The notes below the pieces were generated by a model. It made no database searches, was not told the origin of the DNA, and saw only the letters and a list, made by a program, of their open reading frames with translations. The position numbers were made by a program, and so were the translations under genes. Below, in pieces: positions 1-6,369 of a stretch of 11,769 bases of DNA. The DNA is from Candidatus Bathyarchaeota archaeon ex4484_135. Its GTDB lineage: Archaea > Thermoproteota > Bathyarchaeia > EX4484-135. Location: the NCBI GenBank assembly GCA_002255025.1, contig NJEJ01000016.1:1-11769 (forward strand). Reading direction: 5' to 3'. Numbering within the stretch: position 1 is the stretch's first letter; each line of letters starts with the position of its first letter.

Positions 1-62
1 AGGACCTGCTGTCCGAGATGGCAGATGCAGCCCTTGAGGCCTGGGACGAGAAGACATCTTGA
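1..62 (+). CDS. 3' end of an upstream gene (partial)
   Basis: An open frame enters from the left edge (codons in phase with base 3) and ends at a TGA at 60-62. The last residues read DLLSEMADAALEAWDEKTS, an acidic, Ala/Glu-rich helical-looking tail with codon choice like the neighbouring genes. Too little is visible to name a family. The 67-base gap that follows contains a short T run and then the next gene's TATA box, which supports a real gene end here. Confidence 0.5.
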   Translation, partial: DLLSEMADAALEAWDEKTS

Positions 63-68
63 AAGCCA

Positions 69-73
69 TTTTT
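69..73 (+). terminator. possible oligo-T terminator
   Basis: A TTTTT run lies 7 bases after the stop codon of the upstream gene and before the next TATA box. Archaeal termination often uses short oligo-T tracts without a hairpin. The run is only five bases, so this is a weak call resting mostly on position. Confidence 0.25.
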
Positions 74-83
74 GGCCCAGCGT

Positions 84-92
84 CCTTATAGG
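84..92 (+). promoter_or_regulatory. archaeal TATA box for the DUF89 gene
   Basis: The sequence CCTTATAGG has a CTTATA core at 85-90. A start site 25-27 nt downstream of its centre would fall near 113, leaving a leader of about 16 nt. That leader would contain a plausible ribosome binding site, GGTGGA at 119-124, before the ATG at 130. Confidence 0.55.
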
Positions 93-129
93 ACCCCTCT
101 TGCCCTAGCGGGCTGGGCGGTGGAAGAGC

Positions 130-1029
130 ATGAAGGTATCGGCAGCCTGCCTGCCCTGCATGGTCCACAGGGCCTACAAGGAGGTCTGCCATGCCACGGA
201 CGATCCAGCCCTGAGGCTAAAGGTCATGATGAAAGTGGCCAAACTGCTGGCCCGCGAGTTCGGGCCAGATGCCGTGCCAGCCGTGGTGGGCACCAAGCGT
301 GATAGGCTCGTAAAGGCCCTCACGGGAAACCCGGACCCGTATAAGGCCATTAAGGAGGCCAGCAACAAGGCCGCTATGAGGATAAGGCCCTGGGCCGAGG
401 AACTCATAGAACGGGCCTCTGGACCTTACGGGAGGTTCAGGAAGGCCTGTCTCTGTGCTATAGTTGGGAACGCCATGGAATTCGATATTCTCGGCCACGA
501 GTTCGGCTTTGAGGACCTCAGGGCCCTTATAGAAGGGGCTGAGGAGAACATGGCCATCGATGATGTGAAGGCCGTATACGATGCCGTCAGGAGGGCCCGG
601 AAGGTCCTCTACCTGACCGATAACGCTGGCGAGATAGCCTTTGACGTGCTGTTGGTCCATGAGATAAGGTCCCTGGGTCCAGAAGTGACCGTGGCCGTGA
701 AATCAAAGCCCTGTATAAACGATGCCCTCATGGAGGACGCCCTGGCCGTAGGCATGGATGAGGCAGCCGACCACCTGATAACCACCGGGACGGATTCCGT
801 TGGCCTCGTGTTGGAGTGGGCGTCCAATGAATGCCTCCGGGCATATAAAGAAGCGGATATCGTGATAGCAAAGGGCATGGGAAACATAGAAACGCTCACC
901 GAATATAAGCACGATAAGCCCGTGGCCTTCCTGTTATACACGAAGTGCGAGACAATAGCTGACCATTTGGGCGTTGAGAGAGGCAAGTGCGTGGCAATAT
1001 TGTGGGAGCCAGGGACCAAAGTTCAGTAA
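130..1029 (+). CDS. DUF89 / ARMT1-like metal-dependent phosphatase
   Basis: This 299-residue protein matches the stand-alone archaeal type of the DUF89 family, which are metal-dependent phosphatases proposed to remove damaged or overflow phosphorylated metabolites. Visible signatures, in order, are a Cys pair C7-x-x-C10 near the N-terminus, GNAMEFD at 113-119, the metal-site motif TDNAGE at 163-168, KSKPCINDAL at 191-200 and AKGMGNIETL at 247-256. The D164-N165 pair and N197-D198 are the expected metal and phosphate ligands. The length is normal for this subgroup. The ATG at 130 is supported by GGTGGA six bases upstream and a TATA box near 87. The natural substrate cannot be read from the sequence, and neighbours give no strong hint. 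The following gene has its own TATA box after the stop, so it is probably a separate transcript. Confidence 0.88.
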   Translation: MKVSAACLPCMVHRAYKEVCHATDDPALRLKVMMKVAKLLAREFGPDAVPAVVGTKRDRLVKALTGNPDPYKAIKEASNKAAMRIRPWAEELIERASGPYGRFRKACLCAIVGNAMEFDILGHEFGFEDLRALIEGAEENMAIDDVKAVYDAVRRARKVLYLTDNAGEIAFDVLLVHEIRSLGPEVTVAVKSKPCINDALMEDALAVGMDEAADHLITTGTDSVGLVLEWASNECLRAYKEADIVIAKGMGNIETLTEYKHDKPVAFLLYTKCETIADHLGVERGKCVAILWEPGTKVQ

Positions 1030-1044
1030 GAGTGTAACGCAAGC

Positions 1045-1054
1045 AATTTATAGG
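1045..1054 (+). promoter_or_regulatory. TATA box of the ACT-V4R gene (leaderless start)
   Basis: AATTTATAGG has a TTTATA core at 1047-1052. Its centre is about 26 nt before the ATG at 1076, so transcription would begin at or next to the start codon. This fits a leaderless mRNA and argues against an upstream in-frame ATG at 974, which lies inside the DUF89 gene and before this promoter. Confidence 0.6.
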
Positions 1055-1075
1055 CTCACAGGTCCCTTCTCCGTA

Positions 1076-1894
1076 ATGGTGTTGGAATTGGCGGCCCGGA
1101 GGCCGCGTTTGGTGCCGTGTGCCATTTACGCACCCGGGAGGAAAGTAACACAGCTGGCCATAGAGGGCAAGAATATCCCGGGCACGTTGGCTAAAGTGGC
1201 TTCCAAGCTAGCCGATTTGGGCGTCAACATTCTGTCCGGCCTCGTGATGGCCGAGCCGGGCAGGGAAACAGGCCATATGGTGTTCTTTCTCGACATTACT
1301 GACTCGGGCCTCTCCGAGGAAGAACTCGTGGGGGAAATCGAGGAATTAGATGTCGTGGTGAAAGCCGAGGTGACCGTGAAGAAAATCGGTGATATGGCCA
1401 TCAACGGGACCACGCACGAGACCGTGTTCTTGGACAAGAGAGCCATACTGCTAGATGTAGATGACGTGGGTACTATGTTCGGCTGGTTTGACCGTACGTT
1501 TGGCACTGGTGCCCACGCCATACTATTCGACATGGGCGAGCAGGCAGGCCGTTTAGTCGCCGCGAAGCTCATGGAACTGTACAAGCTAGGGGGCCGTGAT
1601 GCGATAGAAGCCTTCTTAGCCATACACGGGGCTGCCGGCTGGTTCGGCCACGAAATAGTGAAGTACGATGAGGAACGCCTGGAGTTCGTGATAAGATTAC
1701 ACGACAATTTCGAGTGCGTGCCGTTTAAGAACAAGAAGGATAGGCCCATGAGCCACTTGGTCAGGGGCGGCCTAGCCGGCGTTTTCTCAGGCATCTACGG
1801 CCACGATTTCGGGGTTGAGGAAGTAAAATGCCTGGCTAAAGGAGACCCGTACTGCGAGTTCGTCATAAAGCCCAGGGAGGAGAAGAAGGACTAG
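1076..1894 (+). CDS. ACT-V4R two-domain small-molecule-binding protein
   Basis: This 272-residue protein fuses two ligand-binding domains. Residues about 23-100 resemble an ACT domain (QLAIEGKNIPGTLAKVAS, then a strand-helix-strand continuation), a fold that usually binds amino acids or similar small ligands allosterically. Residues about 125-265 resemble a V4R (4-vinyl reductase) domain, ending in the typical block KCLAKGDPYCEFVIKP with C252 and C260. C214 and H227 in SHLVRGGLAG may also be ligands. V4R domains occur in tetrapyrrole enzymes and in hydrocarbon-sensing regulators. No DNA-binding or catalytic partner domain is present, so the job is probably sensing or binding. The start at 1076 is chosen because the TATA box lies 26 nt upstream. 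The nitroreductase gene starts 30 nt after its stop, suggesting co-transcription. The ligand is unknown. Confidence 0.82.
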   Translation: MVLELAARRPRLVPCAIYAPGRKVTQLAIEGKNIPGTLAKVASKLADLGVNILSGLVMAEPGRETGHMVFFLDITDSGLSEEELVGEIEELDVVVKAEVTVKKIGDMAINGTTHETVFLDKRAILLDVDDVGTMFGWFDRTFGTGAHAILFDMGEQAGRLVAAKLMELYKLGGRDAIEAFLAIHGAAGWFGHEIVKYDEERLEFVIRLHDNFECVPFKNKKDRPMSHLVRGGLAGVFSGIYGHDFGVEEVKCLAKGDPYCEFVIKPREEKKD

Positions 1895-1909
1895 ATGGCC
1901 GAACTCCAT

Positions 1910-1918
1910 GGAGGGGAG
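1910..1918 (+). promoter_or_regulatory. Shine-Dalgarno site that decides the nitroreductase start
   Basis: GGAGGGGAG lies 6 bases before the ATG at 1925. It selects that ATG over the in-frame ATG at 1895, which directly abuts the previous stop codon and has no comparable site. Confidence 0.6.
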
Positions 1919-1924
1919 ATCCTC

Positions 1925-2440
1925 ATGGAGTTTTTTGAGGTCGTCAGGTCAAGGAGGAGCATAAGACGTTATAGGCCCGGGGCCCCGATCAGGCCTGAGG
2001 ACCTGAAGGCCATCTTAGAGGCCGCCAGGCTGGCACCTTCTGCTAAGAACCTGCAGCCATGGTACTTAGTGGTCGTCAGGGACCCAGAGCGTAAGAAGGA
2101 GCTGGCCAGGGCTGCCGTGGGCCAGATGTTCATAGCGGATGCTGACGTGGTTCTGGTCTGCTTATCCGACCCGGCGAGGTCTCCGAGGTGGCACGATAAA
2201 GACGCCATGATAGCTCTGGAGCACGCGGCCCTAGCTGCGACCGCCCTGGGCTACGGCTCCTGCTGGATTGGTGCTTTTGACCCAGAGGCCGTCAAACGTA
2301 TCGTGAGGGCTCCCGAGGGCTTAGAGGCCGTAGCCATGATGGCCATAGGAGTCCCAGATGAGAGCCCCCCGCCGAGGCCCAGGAGGCCCCTCGAGGAAAT
2401 GGCTTTCTCGGAGGAATTCGGGAAACCGCTCGTCCTGTGA
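1925..2440 (+). CDS. nitroreductase-family FMN oxidoreductase
   Basis: This 171-residue protein is a compact member of the nitroreductase flavoprotein fold, which binds FMN at a dimer interface and reduces varied substrates with NAD(P)H. Seen in the sequence are the N-terminal FMN-phosphate motif RSRRSIRRYRPG (8-19), APSAKNLQPW (37-46), the helix IALEHAALAATALGYGSCW (96-114), and the C-terminal IGVPDESPPPRPRRPLEEM (141-159), all typical in order and spacing. The length is at the short end of the family. The ATG at 1925 has a near-perfect ribosome binding site. The gene sits between the ACT-V4R gene and the HD gene, overlapping the latter by 4 bases, so the three are probably one operon. Family membership is firm but the substrate is not; reductases of nitroaromatics, quinones or cofactor precursors share this fold. 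Confidence 0.87.
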   Translation: MEFFEVVRSRRSIRRYRPGAPIRPEDLKAILEAARLAPSAKNLQPWYLVVVRDPERKKELARAAVGQMFIADADVVLVCLSDPARSPRWHDKDAMIALEHAALAATALGYGSCWIGAFDPEAVKRIVRAPEGLEAVAMMAIGVPDESPPPRPRRPLEEMAFSEEFGKPLVL

Positions 2441-3234
2441 AGGACATCAGCGATAAAAGGTCCTCAAGGGTACTAGGCGGGGTGGCAGGCTTGGCCAGCT
2501 TAGGAGAACTCATGCCCTACGTGGGCATGATAAAGGACCCGGACCTGAGGGAGAAGGTCCGCTCCATCTTGGAGGAGCAGAAGGTCCTCCTGACCGGGCA
2601 GTCCTTCTCGCTAGAGTGGAGCCCTGGAGGAAGGTCGCACCACCACGCTTACCCCGGCGGCCTGTTGCAGCACACCATAGCGACCGTGAGGTTGGCCCTG
2701 GCACTTTGCGACGTGGTAGAACAGGTCTACAAGGCCGAGGTAAATAGGGACGTGGTCCTGGCGGCCGCCATCCTGCACGACGTGATGAAGGCACCTTGTT
2801 ATGCCGAGCGTGAGGACGGCACTTACATGCTCTCGCCCCTTGGAGAACGCCTTGACCACGTGACGTTGGCCGTGGCCGAGCTGGCCAGGAGAGGCTTCCC
2901 GATGGAAGTCCTTCACGCCGTGGCAGCACATCACGCCGAACACGGCCCCATAATGCCCAGGACCCTTGAGGCTCTTGTGGTCCACATAGCCGACCTAGCT
3001 GACTCGAAGCTTAACGGCGAGGTCCTCAGGGCCGCTCGGTTCCTGCTCAGGGAGGCCACTGGGCAGGAACCAGCTAAGCTATCGTACGAGCACGCCTTCG
3101 GCCTCGTGATGGCGAAGGCCAGAGGAGGCTGGGAGGGCGTGAGGAAATACGCTGAGGAAGCGGGCCTCGTCAAGCGGGCTGAAGAAGGCGGTCAGGAACG
3201 TGAGGCCATGGGCAATACCTCCTTGAGCACGTAA
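2437..3234 (+). CDS. HD-domain metal-dependent phosphohydrolase, YhaM-like
   Basis: This 265-residue protein carries an HD domain. HHHAYPGGLLQHT (68-80) with H79, AAILHDVMK (110-118) with the H114-D115 pair, H141, HH at 165-166 and VVHIADLADS (181-190) with D186 give the expected run of metal ligands. The HHAYPGGLLxHT block resembles the HD part of the YhaM 3'-5' exoribonucleases, but no OB-fold nucleic-acid domain is visible, so a nuclease role is only a possibility; nucleotide or cyclic-nucleotide hydrolysis is equally open. The start is a GTG that overlaps the nitroreductase stop as GTGA, a translational-coupling arrangement. The C-terminus (about 245-265) is polar and lies over the 3' end of the convergent gene on the other strand, a 43-base tail-to-tail overlap. 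Confidence 0.82.
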   Translation: MKDISDKRSSRVLGGVAGLASLGELMPYVGMIKDPDLREKVRSILEEQKVLLTGQSFSLEWSPGGRSHHHAYPGGLLQHTIATVRLALALCDVVEQVYKAEVNRDVVLAAAILHDVMKAPCYAEREDGTYMLSPLGERLDHVTLAVAELARRGFPMEVLHAVAAHHAEHGPIMPRTLEALVVHIADLADSKLNGEVLRAARFLLREATGQEPAKLSYEHAFGLVMAKARGGWEGVRKYAEEAGLVKRAEEGGQEREAMGNTSLST

Positions 3235-3917
3235 TCTAGGTAGGCCAACCTGTCGTTCGTATTGAATATGGTCACGGAGCCGTCTCTGGTTATCCCGACC
3301 ACGTAATCGTAGCCGCCGGCCTTTGAGACCACGTACCATATGTCCCCGTGGGCCCTGTATTGCTCGAAGAGGTCCGTGTTGACTAGGTCGGGCCCGTAGA
3401 GGGCCAGCTTGTTCACGTTCGGTATGTCGACGTTGTCGAAGAATATGACTTTCGTCTCCTCCGGGTTCTTCTTGTGGAATTCCTCAAGCACCTCGGGCGG
3501 TATCCTTGCCTCCACTATGGCACCGACACGGCCGAAAACGGCCTCGCTTAGCCTGTTGGCCACGAGGTTAGCCCTGCGTTTCTTCTCCAAGACCACGAGA
3601 AAGAGGTGACCAGCGTGCTCGGCAAAGCAAAAGAGGGCCTCAAAGGTCCTCGGGACTAATACGGGCTTCCCCCTGTGGAAAACACGGGTTATGAAATCTT
3701 CTGCGTAAATCCCCATCAGGCTGCCCGGCCTCTCGGCCAGATCGCGTACCTCGCGGACCAAAGTGAATTCTTGCTCGTCTTCCTCGCGAGCTTCCTCAAC
3801 CCTAAAGTTAGAGAGGGCTTCCTTCAAGTCCGGCAGACTTATCGGCTCGGAGACCACGAACACCTTGCCCGCCACCACCAAGGCAGGCACCCTCCACGGC
3901 TTCTGGGCCACGAGCAT
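3192..3917 (-). CDS. conserved-looking protein of unknown function, co-transcribed with Lrp
   Basis: This 241-residue protein is not one I can assign to a named family. It is soluble, with no signal peptide or membrane segment. It has an alternating hydrophobic and charged pattern that suggests an alpha/beta fold. The most conserved-looking stretches are VIFFDNVDIPNVNKLALYG (157-175) and the C-terminal strands GDIWYVVSKAGGYDYVVG (191-208) followed by ITRDGSVTIF, plus a basic EKKRRANLVANRL segment (111-123). The ATG at 3917 is chosen because it lies only 8 bases after the Lrp stop; a GTG at 3977 would give 20 more residues but would overlap the Lrp gene by 52 bases. The tight spacing implies one transcript with the Lrp regulator, opposite the glutamine synthetase gene. 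A role linked to the regulator or to nitrogen metabolism is inference from position only. Confidence 0.75.
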   Translation of the reverse strand: MLVAQKPWRVPALVVAGKVFVVSEPISLPDLKEALSNFRVEEAREEDEQEFTLVREVRDLAERPGSLMGIYAEDFITRVFHRGKPVLVPRTFEALFCFAEHAGHLFLVVLEKKRRANLVANRLSEAVFGRVGAIVEARIPPEVLEEFHKKNPEETKVIFFDNVDIPNVNKLALYGPDLVNTDLFEQYRAHGDIWYVVSKAGGYDYVVGITRDGSVTIFNTNDRLAYLDYVLKEVLPMASRS

Positions 3918-3925
3918 AAAAGGCC

Positions 3926-4369
3926 CTAGAGCAGCCTGAAGTCCTCTTTTATGGTCGTGAGGACCACGTAGGTACACGTCCTCTCGATGTTGGGCATGGC
4001 CAGGAGCGTCTTGGTGAACTTGCTCAAGTCCTTCCTACTCCTGAACTTGGCCACGACCATGACATCAACTGGCCCCGTCACGTCGTACACGGCACAGACG
4101 CCCGGCAGCTTCGCGATCTCGCGTTCGATGTCTAACAGCCTCCCGCCCGAGACAGTGACAGCCGTTACGACGGTTATCTCATAGCCTAACTTCTCGTGGT
4201 CTAAGAGGGCCGTGTAGCCCTTTATTATGCCTGAGGACTCTAGCTTCTTCAGCCTCTTAGACACAGTGGCTGTCGAGACGCCTAGCTCCCGGGCTATTTC
4301 CCTGCAGGAGGCACGGCCGTCCTCAAGCAATATGGACAGTATCCTGAGGTCCACTTCGTCGAGCTCCAA
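3926..4369 (-). CDS. Lrp/AsnC-family transcriptional regulator
   Basis: This 147-residue protein is a standard-length Lrp/AsnC regulator. Residues 1-60 form the helix-turn-helix domain, with the opening VDLRILSILLEDGRAS and recognition region ELGVSTATVSKRLKKLES (28-45). Residues about 63-140 are the RAM (AsnC C-terminal) ligand-binding and oligomerisation domain, including VYDVTGPVDVMVVAKF (94-109). Such proteins bind DNA as dimers or octamers and often respond to amino acids. The start is a TTG at 4369, supported by GGGAGG 8 bases upstream (4378-4383) and a TATA box about 50 bases upstream. It is divergent from glutamine synthetase and followed after 8 bases by the unknown gene, so control of glutamine synthetase and of itself is a reasonable inference. 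The effector is not known. Confidence 0.92.
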   Translation of the reverse strand: MELDEVDLRILSILLEDGRASCREIARELGVSTATVSKRLKKLESSGIIKGYTALLDHEKLGYEITVVTAVTVSGGRLLDIEREIAKLPGVCAVYDVTGPVDVMVVAKFRSRKDLSKFTKTLLAMPNIERTCTYVVLTTIKEDFRLL

Positions 4370-4407
4370 ACGTTCAGCCTCCCTCGAGGTCCCGTCCTTA
4401 TCCGCCC

Positions 4408-4430
4408 AACGTCTGTATAAGACTTACGTT
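4408..4430. promoter_or_regulatory. candidate Lrp operator: 23-bp inverted repeat over the lrp TATA box
   Basis: The left half AACGTCTGT (4408-4416) and right half ACTTACGTT (4422-4430) are inverted copies matching at 7 of 9 positions, including the outer five. The centre near 4419 falls on the CTTATA core of the lrp promoter (4416-4421, minus strand). A regulator bound here would block TBP, so autorepression is a natural reading. Assignment to Lrp is inference from position. Confidence 0.4.
4416..4421 (-). promoter_or_regulatory. TATA box of the lrp - unknown gene pair
   Basis: On the minus strand the sequence reads CTTATA, flanked by GT and CAGAC. The expected start site about 26 nt downstream is near 4392. 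This leaves a leader of about 23 nt that includes the GGGAGG ribosome binding site before the TTG at 4369. Confidence 0.5.
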
Positions 4431-4450
4431 AGGATCTCGAACAAACGTGC

Positions 4451-4475
4451 ATAATAGGCTCAGAAAGCCTTATAT
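4451..4475. promoter_or_regulatory. inverted repeat at the glnA TATA/BRE region
   Basis: AGGCT (4456-4460) and AGCCT (4466-4470) are perfect inverted arms around CAGAA. The symmetry continues outward, for 8 of 10 matching pairs over 4451-4475. The right half runs into the glnA TATA box (4469-4474), so a protein bound here would touch TBP or TFB contacts. No particular regulator is shown by the sequence. Confidence 0.35.
4469..4474 (+). promoter_or_regulatory. TATA box of the glutamine synthetase gene
   Basis: CTTATA preceded by a purine-rich GAAAG gives a good archaeal BRE-TATA arrangement. The predicted start site near 4498 leaves about 6 nt before the ATG at 4504. No ribosome binding site precedes the gene, which fits a near-leaderless transcript. 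Confidence 0.6.
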
Positions 4476-4479
4476 TCGT

Positions 4480-4491
4480 TCAGCAAGCTGA
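4480..4491. promoter_or_regulatory. short palindrome between glnA TATA box and start site
   Basis: TCAGC-AA-GCTGA is a perfect 5+2+5 inverted repeat just upstream of the predicted glnA start site. That position suits a repressor that blocks polymerase loading. It is short, so chance remains possible. Confidence 0.3.
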
Positions 4492-4503
4492 GCAAGAAAA
4501 TGT

Positions 4504-5805
4504 ATGGGTGTTCAGGGCCTAGTCGTGCCACTGATACCTGATATCATTGGTGGGGTGAGGTGCAAGTTATTCCCGCAGGAGAAGTTGGGGGACCTGCTCG
4601 AGAAAGGCTATGGATTCGATGGCTCCTCGTGCGGCTTCTGTAGCGTCGAGGACTCTGACCTGTTGGCCATGCCGGACCCGAAGACCAGGGTCGAGTTGGA
4701 CTCCTACATGCTATTCATATGCAATGTGTACAAGGCCAACAGGCGTTTCGAGCTGGACACGAGGTTCGCCCTCCAGAAGGCCCTCTCACGCTACGCTGAG
4801 ATGGGCATGGGCGTGACATCCGGCGTGGAAATGGAGTTCTACGTACTCAAGAGTACCTCCGAGCCAGGGGTCTATGACCCCTGGAGATACATGGAGCCCA
4901 TGTTCGGCTACCCAGTCCTATCGCTCCTCTCCGAGCTGGCGAGCCGAGTACATGAGGCCATGCGGATAGAGTTTACGCACCACGAGGTCGGGCCGGGGCA
5001 GTACGAGCTGACGTTGGAGAAGGACAACCCGGTGGACCTGTCGGACCGCATAACATTGGCCAAGTGGGCCGTGAAGTACTGGGTCTCCAAGAAAGGCCTG
5101 CTAGCCACTTTCATGCCGAAACCCTTCATAAATAGGCCTGGGAGCGGCATGCACCTCCACCTGAGTTTGAACAGGGAAGGGAAGAACATAACTGGCCCCG
5201 GTGGGGACAGGAGCCAGGGCAAGCGTATCTTCTCGGAGGAGGGTGCTTCCTTCTTGGCCGGCATCCTAGAACACGCGAAGGCCCTGGCGGCCCTCATGTC
5301 GCCCACAGTGAACAGCTACAAGCGGCTCATGCCCCACTTCGAGGCCCCAATATACATATGTTGGGGCATAGGGAACCGCTCAGCCATGGTGAGGATACCG
5401 GAGCACGATGCCGCCCGTGGGGAAGTCCGGATAGAGGTCAGGTGCCCCGACCCATCCTGCAACCCCTACCTGGCCTTCGCTGGCCTCCTGACCGCTGGCC
5501 TAAAGGGGCTTGAGGAAGGGCTTGAGCTGCCCGAGCCGATCGATAAGAGTGCTTATGAGCTGAAGGAAGAAGAGTTAGCTGAATTAGGCATAGAGAAGCT
5601 GCCTTCAAACCTCGGCGAGGCCCTGGAGTACGCCAAGAAAGACCCTGTCTTTAAGGAAGCCCTCGGGCCAGCTTTGGCCGAGCAGTTCATAAGGCTGAAG
5701 GAAGCCGAGTGGAAGGCCTACCTCAAGTTCCTAGAGGAATCTGGAGAGGAAGGGGAGGGCAGGATAACGAGCTGGGAGCTCAGGGAGTACCTCGAAAGGA
5801 CCTGA
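4504..5805 (+). CDS. glnA: type I glutamine synthetase (or GlnA-like ligase)
   Basis: This 433-residue protein makes glutamine from glutamate, ammonia and ATP if it is a true GlnA. Motifs run in the family order: GYGFDGSSCGF (35-45) with D39, GVEMEFYVL (107-115) with metal ligands E109/E111, HHEVGPGQYEL (159-169), KPFINRPGSGMHLHLSL (206-222) with H217 and H219, NSYKRLMPHFEAP (270-282) with catalytic E280, NRSAMVRIP (291-299), and RCPDPSCNPYLAFAGLL (313-329). The last block of the family, with the possible adenylylation-site Tyr, corresponds to KSAYELKEEE (348-357), but its sequence is not that of the adenylylated bacterial type. The N-terminus is short and several usually fixed positions differ, for example H278 where PGFEAP is usual. 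A GlnA-like gamma-glutamyl ligase is therefore the main alternative. The divergent Lrp gene supports nitrogen metabolism. The 3' end overlaps the convergent transporter gene by 26 bases. Confidence 0.88.
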   Translation: MGVQGLVVPLIPDIIGGVRCKLFPQEKLGDLLEKGYGFDGSSCGFCSVEDSDLLAMPDPKTRVELDSYMLFICNVYKANRRFELDTRFALQKALSRYAEMGMGVTSGVEMEFYVLKSTSEPGVYDPWRYMEPMFGYPVLSLLSELASRVHEAMRIEFTHHEVGPGQYELTLEKDNPVDLSDRITLAKWAVKYWVSKKGLLATFMPKPFINRPGSGMHLHLSLNREGKNITGPGGDRSQGKRIFSEEGASFLAGILEHAKALAALMSPTVNSYKRLMPHFEAPIYICWGIGNRSAMVRIPEHDAARGEVRIEVRCPDPSCNPYLAFAGLLTAGLKGLEEGLELPEPIDKSAYELKEEELAELGIEKLPSNLGEALEYAKKDPVFKEALGPALAEQFIRLKEAEWKAYLKFLEESGEEGEGRITSWELREYLERT

Positions 5806-6295
5806 GGCGGGCCCTGAGGAAGGCCAACAGGACCAGGTAGCCCATTATATTTATGCTCACGAAGCTCCCGAGGAATATGCCCAGCCAGCCCATCCAGAGC
5901 GGGAGGCCGAGCAGCAGGGGCAGGTAGGTCCCCACGATGGCCGTTATGACGGCCGTTATGGCGAACGTAGATGCCAGGAGCCTTTTCTTGTCCTCCGAGC
6001 CGCTAGCCAGCCTGTAGGCCAGGTAGCAGCCAAGGAAATTGGCGAAGGAGCCGCCCGTGGCATCTATGAGCACGGTCCCAGAGGGCATCCCAGCCAACAC
6101 GCCAGCTAGATTGCCCAGGAAGCAGCCTACCGTGAAGCCGACCACGGCTGGCCAACCTAAGACGGCCGATAGGGGCAGGAGGGCATCTGCCACCCTGACT
6201 TGGAACACGTAGAAGCTGATGGGTGCTAGGGCCACCACCAGGCCCGCATAGAGGGCCGCCAGCACGGCCGACAGGGCTACGTCCCTGGTCTCCAA
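5780..6295 (-). CDS. QueT-type ECF transporter substrate-binding membrane protein
   Basis: This 171-residue, very hydrophobic protein has about five to six membrane segments (roughly 7-28, 36-55, 56-70, 80-96, 106-126, 136-160). After the first segment comes FQVRVADALLPLSAVLG (31-47), typical of the QueT family, S-components proposed to import queuosine or archaeosine precursors with a shared ECF energising module. The rest of the module (ATPases and T-component) is not in this window. An upstream TTG at 6325 would add ten residues, but the TATA box centred near 6332 predicts transcription from about 6307. I therefore choose the TTG at 6295, which gives an N-terminus of METRDVALSAVLAALYAG, as is common in ECF S-components. 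The start is moderately sure and the family assignment fairly sure; the ligand is inference. Confidence 0.78.
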   Translation of the reverse strand: METRDVALSAVLAALYAGLVVALAPISFYVFQVRVADALLPLSAVLGWPAVVGFTVGCFLGNLAGVLAGMPSGTVLIDATGGSFANFLGCYLAYRLASGSEDKKRLLASTFAITAVITAIVGTYLPLLLGLPLWMGWLGIFLGSFVSINIMGYLVLLAFLRARLRSFRGTP

Positions 6296-6327
6296 TTTTC
6301 CCGACCGGTTAAGCAGGCACCACAAGC

Positions 6328-6337
6328 CTCATAAGAG
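6328..6337. promoter_or_regulatory. near-symmetric TATA element between divergent genes
   Basis: CTCATAAGAG reads CTCTTATGAG on the other strand, so each strand has a TATA-like core at the same place. On the minus strand the predicted start near 6307 gives an 11-nt leader to the transporter's TTG at 6295. On the plus strand it would predict a start near 6358, inside the ribosome binding site, so its plus-strand role is doubtful. Confidence 0.4.
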
Positions 6338-6351
6338 CGTGTGGTCAAGCC

Positions 6352-6361
6352 GGTGAGGAGG
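6352..6361 (+). promoter_or_regulatory. strong Shine-Dalgarno site of the surface protein gene
   Basis: GGTGAGGAGG precedes the ATG at 6370 by 8 bases and is a full match to archaeal anti-SD sequence. It fixes the start codon of the surface protein and shows that the transcript must begin upstream of 6352. Confidence 0.6.
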
Positions 6362-6369
6362 TCATAAAG

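Noticed and set aside
974..1075. In-frame upstream extension of the ACT-V4R protein starting at ATG 974
   Set aside because: It would overlap the DUF89 gene by 56 bases and lie before the TATA box at 1047-1052; ATG 1076 sits 26 nt after that box.
1126..1794. Minus-strand open frame of 222 codons opposite the ACT-V4R gene
   Set aside because: Low-complexity Ser/Pro-rich reading, antisense to a gene with recognised domains.
1895..1924. ATG 1895 as the nitroreductase start
   Set aside because: It abuts the previous stop with no ribosome binding site, whereas ATG 1925 has GGAGGGGAG at good spacing and begins at the usual family N-terminus.
3918..3977. GTG 3977 start of the unknown protein
   Set aside because: It needs a 52-base overlap with the Lrp gene, and the added residues look like shadow coding.
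5939..5962. Near-perfect 12-bp tandem repeat (GGCCGTTATGAC then GGCCGTTATGGC)
   Set aside because: It encodes a repeated hydrophobic ITA segment in a membrane helix, an ordinary feature of such helices.
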